From: Bin87 sp963668585
GTDB taxonomy: Bacteria; Chloroflexota; Dehalococcoidia; Lucifugimonadales; UBA3495
Direction of reading: 5' to 3'
DNA length: 64,000 nt
Assembly: GCA_963668585.1 (NCBI GenBank)
Contig: OY764869.1
Location: 496,001-560,000 of the forward strand
Numbering within the stretch: position 1 is the stretch's first letter; each line of letters begins with the position of its first letter. The position numbers were made by a program, and so were the translations under genes. Below the pieces are notes generated by a model. That model was not told where the DNA came from and ran no database searches. It saw only the letters and a program-made list of their open reading frames with translations. This document shows, in pieces, positions 1-7,626 of this stretch.

Positions 1-489
1 GACGCCATCGCACAACCCGAACCCGCCACCAAGCGGATCTTCCCTCGGGTTGCCGGCAATACCGTCGGCCTCTGCATGGAGGACAGGTCCAAAGCCTTTG
101 AGCGGGCGGAGACCATAATCGACTGGTACCGGGAACAGCAGCGCATCCGCGATTCCTACGTCTGGCAGGGTTACGACCCGGCCCGGGTTCCCGAAGACTA
201 CCAATGGCACTACCAGCGTGCCGTCAACGCGGACACCGCCCGCGCCGACGCAGTCACCTCGCGTTCACTCATCGATGATGGCGGCCGTTTCTGCATCGGA
301 AACCCGGACGACTGCATCAAGTACATCGAAGACTACGAACGCATGGGCGTGGATGAGATAATGCCCCTGTTCCAGGTGGGCCCGGTGAGCCATGAAGAGG
401 TCATGGAATCCCTGCGTCTGTTTGGCAAGTACATCATCCCCCATTTCAAGGAGAAGGCCCGCAAGGAAGCGCTGGCCGCAGACAACTGA
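1..489 (+). CDS. LLM class flavin-dependent oxidoreductase, C-terminal part (5' truncated by window)
   Basis: The reading frame is open from the first base, so the true start lies outside the window; the Met codon at 76 is internal. The visible ~162 residues are the C-terminal end of the bacterial-luciferase-like (LLM) fold. The recognisable tail is a GNPDDC segment followed by a helix, a GVDEIMPLFQ strand, and a closing SLRLFGKYIIPHF helix, as in the other LLM proteins of this window (21762, 44498). The family uses FMN or F420 to oxidise diverse small organic substrates in the cytoplasm; the substrate cannot be told from this fragment. It is followed by a strong hairpin and a convergent gene. 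Confidence 0.85.
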   Translation, partial: DAIAQPEPATKRIFPRVAGNTVGLCMEDRSKAFERAETIIDWYREQQRIRDSYVWQGYDPARVPEDYQWHYQRAVNADTARADAVTSRSLIDDGGRFCIGNPDDCIKYIEDYERMGVDEIMPLFQVGPVSHEEVMESLRLFGKYIIPHFKEKARKEALAADN

Positions 490-514
490 TCCTTTCCACC
501 CATCGTATAACGTA

Positions 515-540
515 AAGGGGCGGCCTGTCGGCCGCCCCTT
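515..540. terminator. Bidirectional hairpin terminator between convergent genes
   Basis: A perfect 11-bp GC-rich stem (AAGGGGCGGCC and its complement) with a 4-nt loop lies 26 bp past the LLM stop and 22 bp before the stop of the convergent gene. There is no long T tract, so it is only moderately typical. It resembles the other GGGGCG-type hairpins in the window. Confidence 0.65.
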
Positions 541-561
541 CAAGCGTGCAGTAAAGAGGGG

Positions 562-2088
562 TTACGCCCGGAAACCACCCGCGCCGTTCTCGTGGCCGTT
601 GCCATACTGCCTTTCCTGAGCGGCAGCGGCGGCCCGGTTCTGGCGGTCGCGCTCGTTCCTGACCTGGGCTCCCCGGGACACATACCCGAATTGGGTTTCA
701 GTGTTGCTGTTGTAACCGTTGGGCGCCATGAAGTGGCCGGTTCCAAACCCGGTTTGCTGGAGGCCGTCGGCCAGGTGGGCCGGCGTGTAGGTGTCGTGCA
801 TGATGTCGGTGATGCTGTATATGTTCGCCGTCTGCAGCGGGTACAGCAGGGACACGTGCATATGCCGGTCGCCCGGTTGATCCTGGAAATTGGCCGAGGC
901 AAAAGACCAGGTCAGGTTCGGGTAGGCCAACTCGAAGTCCTCACGGTCCAACTGGTCGCGCACGTCGGTCTCAATCTCGCCCAGGCCTTCCGGCTCCACC
1001 GGGAGAGTTATCACCATGCGCATGACCGATTCGCCGTGGATGAAGTCATGGTTCGCCAGGTTCATGTCCTGGCGGTTGGGGTCGAGGATGTCCCACATGG
1101 CCTTCTTGGTCGCCCAGGAAAGCTGCTTGGCATCGTCGTTCACCACCACCAGTTCGGAGCGACGCAGGCGGCTGGGAAGCCACCGCGGGCTCAACTGCGG
1201 GACGTTGTTCACGTCGAGGCGGCGACTCATCACCCTCATGCCGAACCAACCGTTGGAATACCCGCCGAAGCTCGCTATGGTCTCCGCCAGGGATCCGCTG
1301 TCAACGCGGTCGCGCATTCCGGCTTCCATTGACGCCAGGCCCACGGCCAGTTTGTTGTCCAGGCGTTGGTAGTCGCGGGAAATCCGGTTGTCCGTCACAA
1401 GCGCCGGATATGCGTGGATCTCATGGGGATCTCCGCCGGGGTTGCTGAGAGTCTTCGGACGCGCCAGACCCATGGTCTCCTCGTATGCGCCCCAGGTCTC
1501 CCTGCGCATATTCTCTTCGAGCACATGCTCGCGAGGCATCAGGATGATGGGGAAGAACAGGGCATCGGGGAAGCGTTCCAGAAGCATCTGGTGCAGAACG
1601 CCGCCCAGCTTCGCATGGCCTCCGAAGCCCATCCATTCAAGGATTATCTGCGGCGGTGAGCCGACTTCTTCAGCGCGGCGGGTCACGGTGTCAACCATCC
1701 GCTCCATGTCGCGGTGGATCAACCCGAAGTAGTCCTTGTAGGCGTTGGGGTCGCGTAGGAAGCCGTCAACCTTGGGCAGGTAGCCCGGAACGATCACGGG
1801 GAGGCTGGCAAACCTTTCCCGGCGGCGCATCGCCTGGGTTTCCGAGTCGATCGCGTCGATGGTGCCCTGGTTGCAGTCATACATCAACAGGCTCTGAACC
1901 CGGTCGAGAACACCGGCTTCGCCCATTCGCTGCGCCCATTTCCAACTGCGCTTGTAGCCGGCAGTGCCGACCGCCACGGATACTATGGGCGGAGGGACTC
2001 CGTCACGATTGTGGTCTTGTTGAGTACCTAGCCGGTGCGGGTTATTGCGTCGGATGTGGAATGTTCTATTTTGCAATTTAGGCGGCAT
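562..2088 (-). CDS. Divergent tubulin/FtsZ-superfamily-like protein (paralog A)
   Basis: A 508-aa protein with a basic N-terminal extension (1-30). A beta strand then leads into a glycine turn, VSVAVGTAG (36-44), placed like the FtsZ T1 nucleotide loop. MYDCN (69-73) sits where FtsZ has its NTD turn. MGFGGHAKLGG (153-163) sits where the tubulin signature GGGTGSG lies and is followed by a strand like FtsZ's VVTxPF. LVTDNR plus a helix DNKLAVGLASMEAG (about 229-256) resembles the nucleotide-contacting asparagine and helix H7. I see no NxDxxD T7 loop. The C-terminal half could be the tubulin C-terminal domain; the tail is Q/N/G-rich. It is a paralog of the protein at 2323-3681. Membership of the superfamily is inference from motif order and not from a search. 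Confidence 0.5.
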   Translation of the reverse strand: MPPKLQNRTFHIRRNNPHRLGTQQDHNRDGVPPPIVSVAVGTAGYKRSWKWAQRMGEAGVLDRVQSLLMYDCNQGTIDAIDSETQAMRRRERFASLPVIVPGYLPKVDGFLRDPNAYKDYFGLIHRDMERMVDTVTRRAEEVGSPPQIILEWMGFGGHAKLGGVLHQMLLERFPDALFFPIILMPREHVLEENMRRETWGAYEETMGLARPKTLSNPGGDPHEIHAYPALVTDNRISRDYQRLDNKLAVGLASMEAGMRDRVDSGSLAETIASFGGYSNGWFGMRVMSRRLDVNNVPQLSPRWLPSRLRRSELVVVNDDAKQLSWATKKAMWDILDPNRQDMNLANHDFIHGESVMRMVITLPVEPEGLGEIETDVRDQLDREDFELAYPNLTWSFASANFQDQPGDRHMHVSLLYPLQTANIYSITDIMHDTYTPAHLADGLQQTGFGTGHFMAPNGYNSNTETQFGYVSRGAQVRNERDRQNRAAAAAQERQYGNGHENGAGGFRA

Positions 2089-2249
2089 GGCTGTTGAAAC
2101 CCCCTTGCCAGATTGGGTAGTCCCCGGTTCTGCCTTAGTAGTTCCCTTTGCAAGGTTGAACTACATCCGGTCGAAGTATTTTTTGGTTGATTAAAGTTAT
2201 GGTAAAGCCCTGTGGCAACAACCTTCCGGCGACCGCGCTGGCCGAAGTC

Positions 2250-2279
2250 ATTATAGTAGATTAAGACACAATGCGTCAA
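2250..2279 (-). promoter_or_regulatory. Sigma70-type promoter for paralog A
   Basis: On the minus strand, TTGACG (2279-2274) is followed by an 18-bp spacer and a perfect TATAAT (2255-2250). Transcription would begin near 2243, giving a ~155-nt leader before the ATG at 2088. The surrounding 2089-2322 intergenic stretch is clearly AT-richer than the genes. The promoter implies that the downstream paralog can be expressed separately from the upstream one. Confidence 0.6.
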
Positions 2280-2322
2280 ACTAACCGCTGAACAATTGAT
2301 TGGTGAAATATCGAAAAAACGA

Positions 2323-3681
2323 TTAAATGTAGCGCACGTAACGCTGCCATTCCTCGCCTTCCGGTTCGTCAGGCGAGAGAGGATGGTCTCCGCCCAGCAC
2401 GTCCAGATGGTAAAAAGAGCCAAACCCGGTCTCAAAGGCAATCGGGGTGGGCCGGTTTTGCTGCGTCTGCCCGGGGTGCAGAATATCCATCACCCTTGCC
2501 AACTCGCCCTGCACCGGGTAGATGCGAGATATATGCATATAAGGTTCCTTCGACAACCCTTCGGTGAACCGGGCAGTGTTGAAGGCGATGTCCATGTTGG
2601 GGAACTGGCTGAACAGATTGCTCCGCTCCAGCACGTCGGCGGCGTTGGCAGCCACCGGCTCCAGGGCATCCGGATGCACCGGCATCGACACCACCACTTC
2701 CTGCGGAGCATGGGTCGGGTCGCTGATCCCGTCTGCCATCTGCGAGGGCGGGTCCATCGTTGACCAGATGGCATGGCCCACCGCCATCGACAATTCCTCT
2801 TCCGGACCCACCGCGGCGTACTGTCGCCACCACGGCGGCAACCGCAGCCACTCAAACTTCCGCATCACCGGCATCTTTCGTTTAACGGTGGCCATCCCCA
2901 ACCAGCCGCCGGATGCCGTGCCCAGGCGCTCGCACGCCGCCGCCAACGGGCTTCCGGTGGCGCCCTCTTCATCGAAGTCGGCCACCTCGATTCCCGCCAA
3001 CCCGGTGGCCAGCCTGATGTCGTCTTCGCCGAAATAACCACCCGACTGGGCGGTCACCAGGCAGTTGGATCCTTCAAGCAGGTTTTCATACTGTTCCCAG
3101 ATGTAACGCCGCGTCCATTCTTCGGAAACATGGTCCTGGGGCAGCATCAGAATCGGCAATATCGTGGTGGTGGGGAAGGCAGACCGCATCTTGCGGTGCA
3201 GCCTGCCGCCCAGCACCGAATGGCCGGCGAACCCCATGAACTCGATGATTGCCTCGGGGGAACGGCCGGCACGCTCCGATTGGGTGACAATCTGATTGAC
3301 CGCGTTGTCCATGTCGCGTTCCAGCGGGCCCTCATATTCCTCGAACAGTTTGGGGTCCCGCATGAACCCATTGGGCAGGGGAACGTAGTTCGGGAATATT
3401 ATCTGAACGCCGGTACCGTGCTTCGACCTGCCCAGAAATCTGCGCAGATAACGCTGGACGTGATTCACGGTGACTTCGTTGCAGTCGTAGAAAACCGCGC
3501 TCTGCACCCGCCGGATCTCTGAAAGTTCCGACATGCGTTGCAGGAACAGCAGCGCCCGCCGCGCCCCGGCCGTGCCCATGCCCAGCACCACCAGCGTCGG
3601 CGCGTTCCCTTCGGTCTTGCGCCGGGCGGTGCGAAGTAGCTGGTTTCCCCTGCTGCGGGGTCGTACGAATATGCTTGACAT
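2323..3681 (-). CDS. Divergent tubulin/FtsZ-superfamily-like protein (paralog B)
   Basis: A 452-aa paralog of the 562-2088 product, encoded just upstream of it on the same strand with 234 bp between them. It shares the basic N terminus, LVVLGMGTAG (30-39), FYDCNE (64-69), MGFAGHSVLGG (149-159), a PILMLPQDH strand and a closing domain with matching hydrophobic blocks (VVVSMPVHPDAL, FPNMDIAFNTARF, YMHISRIYPV). It differs at the putative nucleotide site: the TDNR of paralog A is replaced by TAQSGG. One partner may therefore bind nucleotide while the other is altered, as in heteromeric tubulin-like pairs; that is speculation. No Shine-Dalgarno is obvious before the ATG. Confidence 0.5.
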   Translation of the reverse strand: MSSIFVRPRSRGNQLLRTARRKTEGNAPTLVVLGMGTAGARRALLFLQRMSELSEIRRVQSAVFYDCNEVTVNHVQRYLRRFLGRSKHGTGVQIIFPNYVPLPNGFMRDPKLFEEYEGPLERDMDNAVNQIVTQSERAGRSPEAIIEFMGFAGHSVLGGRLHRKMRSAFPTTTILPILMLPQDHVSEEWTRRYIWEQYENLLEGSNCLVTAQSGGYFGEDDIRLATGLAGIEVADFDEEGATGSPLAAACERLGTASGGWLGMATVKRKMPVMRKFEWLRLPPWWRQYAAVGPEEELSMAVGHAIWSTMDPPSQMADGISDPTHAPQEVVVSMPVHPDALEPVAANAADVLERSNLFSQFPNMDIAFNTARFTEGLSKEPYMHISRIYPVQGELARVMDILHPGQTQQNRPTPIAFETGFGSFYHLDVLGGDHPLSPDEPEGEEWQRYVRYI

Positions 3682-3736
3682 GGCAGGTCAGTCGCGGTGG
3701 GCGGATGGCGTCAGCGTTGGATGATTGGCGCCCTCG

Positions 3737-4537
3737 TCAGCCCGTGGGCTTCAGGAAGGCCAGCACCGCATCGACGAAGCCCTCAGGGTCTTCAATCTGC
3801 GGGATGTGCCCCACGCCGGGCATGATGTGCATACGGGCGCGGACGATGTTGTTGTGCAGCAGTTCCTCGCCGTCCCGAAGCCGGTCCACTTCGCCGTACA
3901 GCACCAGGGTTTCCCGCGCTTGCACCTGCGGAAGCCGCGTCATGATGTCATACCAGGCCAGCGATTCGTGGAGCTTTTTGACCCACGGACCGGCCTGGGC
4001 GCGCGTGTCGTTGTTGGCTTCGATCCATTCGGGCCGCGGTTCCGCAAAGGTGGTGGACTCCTTGGCCTGCTCCATGGTGCGGGGAACCGGCAGACCGTCG
4101 CTGTCGTAGCCGGCGGCCGACTCGGCGATCCGTTCCGGGGCGCTGCGCGCGTCCCAAACCGGGGCGCCCACCAGCACCAGCTTGTCCAGCCGGTCCGGAT
4201 ACGAGGCCGCCATCTCGGTTGCCAGCACGGCTCCCACCGAGTTGCCCACGTAGTGGCCCCGGTGGATGTTCAAAATCTGGCACGCGTCGTCAAGAGCCTG
4301 AGCATAATCCGGTATATTGAAATGGCGGGTTGGCTTGTCGGATTTCCCATGCCCCAACATATCGAACGCGTAGCATGTATAGTGCTGGCTGAACGCATCA
4401 ATCACGGAGCTCCAGGCCCAGGTTGACGTGCCCAGCGGGTGCAGCATCACAAGCGGATAGCCGGAGCCCTGCTTGACAAAGTGCATATTGCCTTCACGGG
4501 TGGGAACGGTGTCGGTTAGGTCGCGCCGCACGAACAT
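3737..4537 (-). CDS. Alpha/beta-fold hydrolase
   Basis: A 266-aa protein. The ATG at 4537 was chosen over an upstream in-frame Met at 4654 because AGGAGG (4546-4551) sits 8 nt before it and a promoter lies at 4587-4615. Features of the fold are HPLGTSTWAW (oxyanion region), the nucleophile elbow GNSVG, the acid in LYGEVDRL and the catalytic His in GVGHIPQ. The family hydrolyses esters, lactones, epoxides or C-C bonds in meta-cleavage products; the substrate cannot be read from the sequence. It is a monocistron between the tubulin-like pair and the divergent PNPOx gene. Confidence 0.88.
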   Translation of the reverse strand: MFVRRDLTDTVPTREGNMHFVKQGSGYPLVMLHPLGTSTWAWSSVIDAFSQHYTCYAFDMLGHGKSDKPTRHFNIPDYAQALDDACQILNIHRGHYVGNSVGAVLATEMAASYPDRLDKLVLVGAPVWDARSAPERIAESAAGYDSDGLPVPRTMEQAKESTTFAEPRPEWIEANNDTRAQAGPWVKKLHESLAWYDIMTRLPQVQARETLVLYGEVDRLRDGEELLHNNIVRARMHIMPGVGHIPQIEDPEGFVDAVLAFLKPTG

Positions 4538-4586
4538 AACGAAGGCCTCCTGATTATGGCGAAAAAGAATAGACTGGGACACTCCA

Positions 4587-4615
4587 ATGCTATCCAGCGC
4601 CGGGTACAATGTCAA
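4587..4615 (-). promoter_or_regulatory. Sigma70-type promoter for the alpha/beta hydrolase
   Basis: On the minus strand, a perfect TTGACA (4615-4610), a 17-bp spacer and TAGCAT (4592-4587). The predicted transcript starts about 40 nt before the ATG at 4537, consistent with the internal start chosen for that gene. Confidence 0.6.
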
Positions 4616-4689
4616 ATATAGAGGTTTGAAGAAACTTCCGCCAAGTCTGGTCAAAACCCTGAAGTATTATTGAAATTATCATGCTGATA

Positions 4690-4702
4690 TGACAAAGTGT
4701 CA
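4690..4702. promoter_or_regulatory. Small palindrome between divergent genes, possible operator
   Basis: TGACAAAGTGTCA is a 5-bp inverted repeat with a 3-nt centre, flanked by GCTGA on the left and GC on the right. It lies between the hydrolase promoter (minus strand) and the PNPOx start at 4746. A regulator-binding role is only suggested by position and symmetry. Confidence 0.25.
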
Positions 4703-4745
4703 GCTTGAACAACTTGGACATCCAGCAAAGAGGTGTAGGTCAAGC

Positions 4746-5255
4746 ATGGGAATTTTGACGGATGATATGAAACAGGCGTTGACCGAGCACCGGTTGATTT
4801 TTGTGGCCACCGTCTGCCCCGACGGTTCTCCCAATCTCTCACCCAAGGGAACGGTGATGGTGTGGGATGATGACCATATCCTGTTCACAGACCTTGCTTC
4901 GCCCGGCACAATGCGCAATCTGGAGAGCAACCCTGCCATCGAAGTCAACGCGGTCAACGTGTTCTCCCGCCAGGGCTACCGGTTCAAGGGCGTCGCTTCA
5001 ATACACAAAGACGGTGGAGTGTACGACGCGGTCATCGACCGCATGCGCAACGGTGCCGCCTCCCTGCAGGCGCTGGCCGACCAGATCCGTGCCGTTGCCC
5101 TGATTCGCGTGGAACAGGCGTTGCCGCTGGTTTCTCCCGGATATTGGGCCGGCGCCACCGAATCCGATATGCGCCGCGATTGGGAAGCGCAGTTGAGTGG
5201 GATAAACTCGGAGTGGCACGCAGCGCACAGCCCATCTGCCGCCCGCGCCCAGTGA
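4746..5255 (+). CDS. Pyridoxamine 5'-phosphate oxidase-like (split-barrel FMN-binding) protein
   Basis: A 169-aa protein starting at MGILTDDMK; AGAGGTG lies upstream of this ATG, whereas the Met at 4689 has no ribosome site. The pattern LIFVATVCPDGSPNLSPKG, then DDHILFTDLASPGTMRNLESNP and the barrel strands, is that of the PNPOx-like flavin split barrel. Such stand-alone small members bind FMN, F420 or haem and act as reductases or oxidases; true PdxH residues are not evident. It ends 24 bp before the GNAT gene, so the two are probably co-transcribed. Confidence 0.85.
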   Translation: MGILTDDMKQALTEHRLIFVATVCPDGSPNLSPKGTVMVWDDDHILFTDLASPGTMRNLESNPAIEVNAVNVFSRQGYRFKGVASIHKDGGVYDAVIDRMRNGAASLQALADQIRAVALIRVEQALPLVSPGYWAGATESDMRRDWEAQLSGINSEWHAAHSPSAARAQ

Positions 5256-5279
5256 CACACCAGGGGACAACACCCGCCC

Positions 5280-5741
5280 ATGCCTGCTGATTATCCATCA
5301 TCAGACATCACCGTCAAGGTGGTGGAAACCCCAACCGAACTGGAGGGGGCCGTCTCAGTCCGAATGCGCGTATTCGTCGGCGAGCAGGGCATCCCCGCTG
5401 ACGTCGAGGTGGATGAGGCGGACTCGGCGCCCGACACCGTCCACGCCGTCGCTCTGCATCAGGGCGCGGTCATCGCCACCGGGCGGTTGCTGCCCGACGT
5501 GGATGGCAAGGGCCCGCACGTCGGACGGATGGCGGTGGAGCAGGACTGGCGACGCAACGGCGTCGGCGGCATGGTCCTTGCGTTCCTGGAGGAGCGGGGC
5601 CGTTCATTGGGGTTCCGGCAAATCACGCTCCACGCCCAGGAGTACGTCAAGTCGTTCTACGCCCAACACGGCTACGACGAGGTGGGCGAAATGTTCCTTG
5701 AGGAAGGCATCCCCCACCGGGAGATGGTCAAAAAATTGTAG
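5280..5741 (+). CDS. GNAT family N-acetyltransferase, ElaA-like
   Basis: A 153-aa protein. The start RMRVFVGEQGIPADVEVDEAD matches the ElaA-type opening (RVFVVEQ...E.D), followed by an acetyl-CoA loop VGRMAVEQDWRRNGVGGMV (RxxGxG/A) and a terminal YAQHGYDEVGEMFLEEGIPH. It is expected to transfer acetyl groups from acetyl-CoA to a small amine or protein; the substrate is unknown. It is downstream of and close to the PNPOx-like gene. Its stop codon lies inside the stem of the following hairpin. Confidence 0.9.
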   Translation: MPADYPSSDITVKVVETPTELEGAVSVRMRVFVGEQGIPADVEVDEADSAPDTVHAVALHQGAVIATGRLLPDVDGKGPHVGRMAVEQDWRRNGVGGMVLAFLEERGRSLGFRQITLHAQEYVKSFYAQHGYDEVGEMFLEEGIPHREMVKKL

Positions 5742-5764
5742 GGGTGAGCATCGCTCGCCCCTAC
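5738..5764. terminator. Hairpin terminator of the GTAGGGGCGAG family
   Basis: A 12-bp stem (GTAGGGGTGAGC with GCTCGCCCCTAC, one G-T wobble) and a 3-nt loop between the GNAT stop and the convergent NIPSNAP gene. The same GC-rich hairpin motif recurs near 40232 and 57647, so it is also a dispersed repeat. Confidence 0.6.
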
Positions 5765-5787
5765 GCGTTATCCCGGTCAATGCCCGG

Positions 5788-6102
5788 TCAGGCTACGCCC
5801 GCGGTTTCCTCCACGCCATCCATGACGCGCACTTCCATCTTTGCAATGTGGCTGGTGGGACGATCCCCCAGGTTCGAGCGTTCCGGCGACGCGAAATACG
5901 CCGCTTCCTTCTCGGCGATCTGATCGGCGCTGTCGAACCGTCTTACCCAGATGAACTCAGTGCGGTCCGCGTTGACGTAGCTGGACACCACCGGGATCCC
6001 CAGGCGGTCATGCAGCGGGCGGATGTGTTCGTTGAAAAGGCCCAACCAGGAATCCATCATGCCCCGGTTGATGGTGTAGATGCGCAGTTGATAGGTAGCC
6101 AT
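5788..6102 (-). CDS. NIPSNAP family protein
   Basis: A 104-aa protein starting MATYQLRIYTINRG, with GGAGGA placed 8 nt before the ATG; longer in-frame extensions overlap the enolase gene and were rejected. The NIPSNAP fold (dimeric alpha/beta barrel-like ferredoxin) shows in YxLRxYT at the start, the FNEHIRPL helix and WVRRFDSADQ. Members are small stress-responsive or substrate-binding proteins in degradation clusters, with no settled enzymatic role. It lies 76 bp downstream of the enolase-family gene and probably shares its transcript. Confidence 0.88.
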   Translation of the reverse strand: MATYQLRIYTINRGMMDSWLGLFNEHIRPLHDRLGIPVVSSYVNADRTEFIWVRRFDSADQIAEKEAAYFASPERSNLGDRPTSHIAKMEVRVMDGVEETAGVA

Positions 6103-6178
6103 TGCGGTATTCCTCCGAGTGTTGCTTCCAGCGGGTGTTGTTTCCCGATTTCCCAGCGATGGTGTTGCGGTTGGCCGG

Positions 6179-7264
6179 TCAGCCGACCTGATACTGTGCG
6201 ATGGCGTCCTGGCTGAAGGCCAGACCCAACCCCGGGCGGTCCGGCACCACGATGTCGCCGTCCACGATGTCGGGGGTTTCCTCAAACAGGCGCAGCGTCC
6301 ACGGCATGTATTCGACCGTCAGCCCGTTGGGAATGGCAGCGATGGTGTGGGTCTGCACCTCCGGTATCAGGTGCGACACCACCGGCAGGTTGAAGGCCTC
6401 GGCCATGCCGGCGATTTTCCGGAACGGCGTGATGCCTCCGGCGCGCAGCAGGTCAACCATCACGATGTCAACGCTGCGCTGTTCAACCATGTGGCGGAAG
6501 GAGCGGATGCCATACACGTACTCGCCGGCGGCAATCGGCGTCACCAGCGCGTCGGCGACACGCGCCAACCCCTGGTAGTCATCCCTTGCCACCACGTCCT
6601 CCAGCCAGAACAGGTTGTATTGTTCAACCATGCTGCCGATCTGTATGGCCTGGTTCACGTTCCACAACTGGTTGATGTCGCACATCAGGTCAATGTCAGG
6701 GCCGATGGCATCCCGGAGGGTACGGATGCGAGCCACCTCCAGGGCGGCGGTGGGTTCCGCGCCCATCTGGGTTTTCATCTGGCGGAACCCCTGCTCCACC
6801 AGTCGAGGGCCGGCCTCGGCCAGGTACTCCACGCCCATGGGTCGCATCAACGCGCCGCTGGCGTAGGTCGGCGCGCGGTCTCGGTAGCCGCCCAGCAGGC
6901 TGCAAACGGTCTGGTCCAGGGCCTTGCCCTTGATGTCCCACACCGCCATGTCAACGGCGGCGAGGCCCAGGGACAGTATCCCCTCCGGTCCGGCGGACGC
7001 ACAGGCATCCATGAGTTTGCCCCACACCGCTTCCGGATTCATCGGGTCTTCGCCCACCGCGAGGTCAACCAGGTCGTCCACCGCCCGGCGCAGGGCGTGG
7101 ACCAGGGGGCCGCCGAAGAAGGTGAGGCCAACGCCTGATATTCCCTCGTCGGTGTGCAGTTCCAGGATGACGAACTCCCGCGTGCCGGGTTGGTCGAGGC
7201 CAACCACCAACGGGTTGTCGGCCGGGGTCTGAAGGACTCGCGTGGTTCCGCCGGTGATTCTCAT
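6179..7264 (-). CDS. Enolase superfamily: mandelate racemase/muconate lactonizing enzyme-like
   Basis: A 361-aa protein, start at MRITGGTT behind GGAGAGAG; the in-frame region further upstream is the MITE-like repeat and not coding. The N-terminal capping domain contains GGPLVHALR; the barrel has MKTQMG, metal ligands in MCDINQ, WLEDV and AAGEYVYG, and a late SHLIPEVQTH segment. The family abstracts the alpha-proton of a carboxylate using the Lys-x-Lys pair of strand 2. Here the second Lys is Gln (K-T-Q), so racemase-type chemistry on that face is doubtful and dehydration using the other face or the first Lys is possible. Paralogs of this family are known to be expanded in SAR202 Chloroflexota. 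Confidence 0.88.
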   Translation of the reverse strand: MRITGGTTRVLQTPADNPLVVGLDQPGTREFVILELHTDEGISGVGLTFFGGPLVHALRRAVDDLVDLAVGEDPMNPEAVWGKLMDACASAGPEGILSLGLAAVDMAVWDIKGKALDQTVCSLLGGYRDRAPTYASGALMRPMGVEYLAEAGPRLVEQGFRQMKTQMGAEPTAALEVARIRTLRDAIGPDIDLMCDINQLWNVNQAIQIGSMVEQYNLFWLEDVVARDDYQGLARVADALVTPIAAGEYVYGIRSFRHMVEQRSVDIVMVDLLRAGGITPFRKIAGMAEAFNLPVVSHLIPEVQTHTIAAIPNGLTVEYMPWTLRLFEETPDIVDGDIVVPDRPGLGLAFSQDAIAQYQVG

Positions 7265-7441
7265 TTCAAACTCTCTCCGCCCCGCTGGTGCGGGGATTTC
7301 ACGATTGTGACGGCGACGTCTGCTGCACAGGCGTCTCAACGTCCGCCGGCGAGGGGAGCAATCGCCCATTGCGCATGACGCCGAACGCAGATTAGCACGG
7401 GCAGTTAACAACGGCAACACGCCCCCGGTCGAAAGCAGGGC

Positions 7442-7563
7442 CATTCGATTACTGTCGATCGATGGCGTAGTCCGCTCATCCTTCGACAGGCTCAGGATGA
7501 GCGGACGGTGAGCAGAGAGTCGTTCTGGCAACAGCAATCGCCTTTCGCCAGGATAATCGAATG
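7442..7563. repeat. MITE-like element, ~122 bp, copy 1
   Basis: Perfect 10-bp terminal inverted repeats CATTCGATTA (7442-7451) and TAATCGAATG (7554-7563) enclose a 13-bp-stem hairpin (7470-7482 with 7494-7506) whose 11-nt loop is TCGACAGGCTC. The element aligns along its length with 39178-39298 and at its left end with 9006-9075. It fills the otherwise gene-free 7265-7626 interval; I see nothing else there. No transposase is encoded. Confidence 0.65.
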
Positions 7564-7626
7564 ACCCTGGTGCCGCCATGCGCCTTCTTGTCCCAATTGC
7601 GGCGGTCTGATATAAGGGCCGGACGT

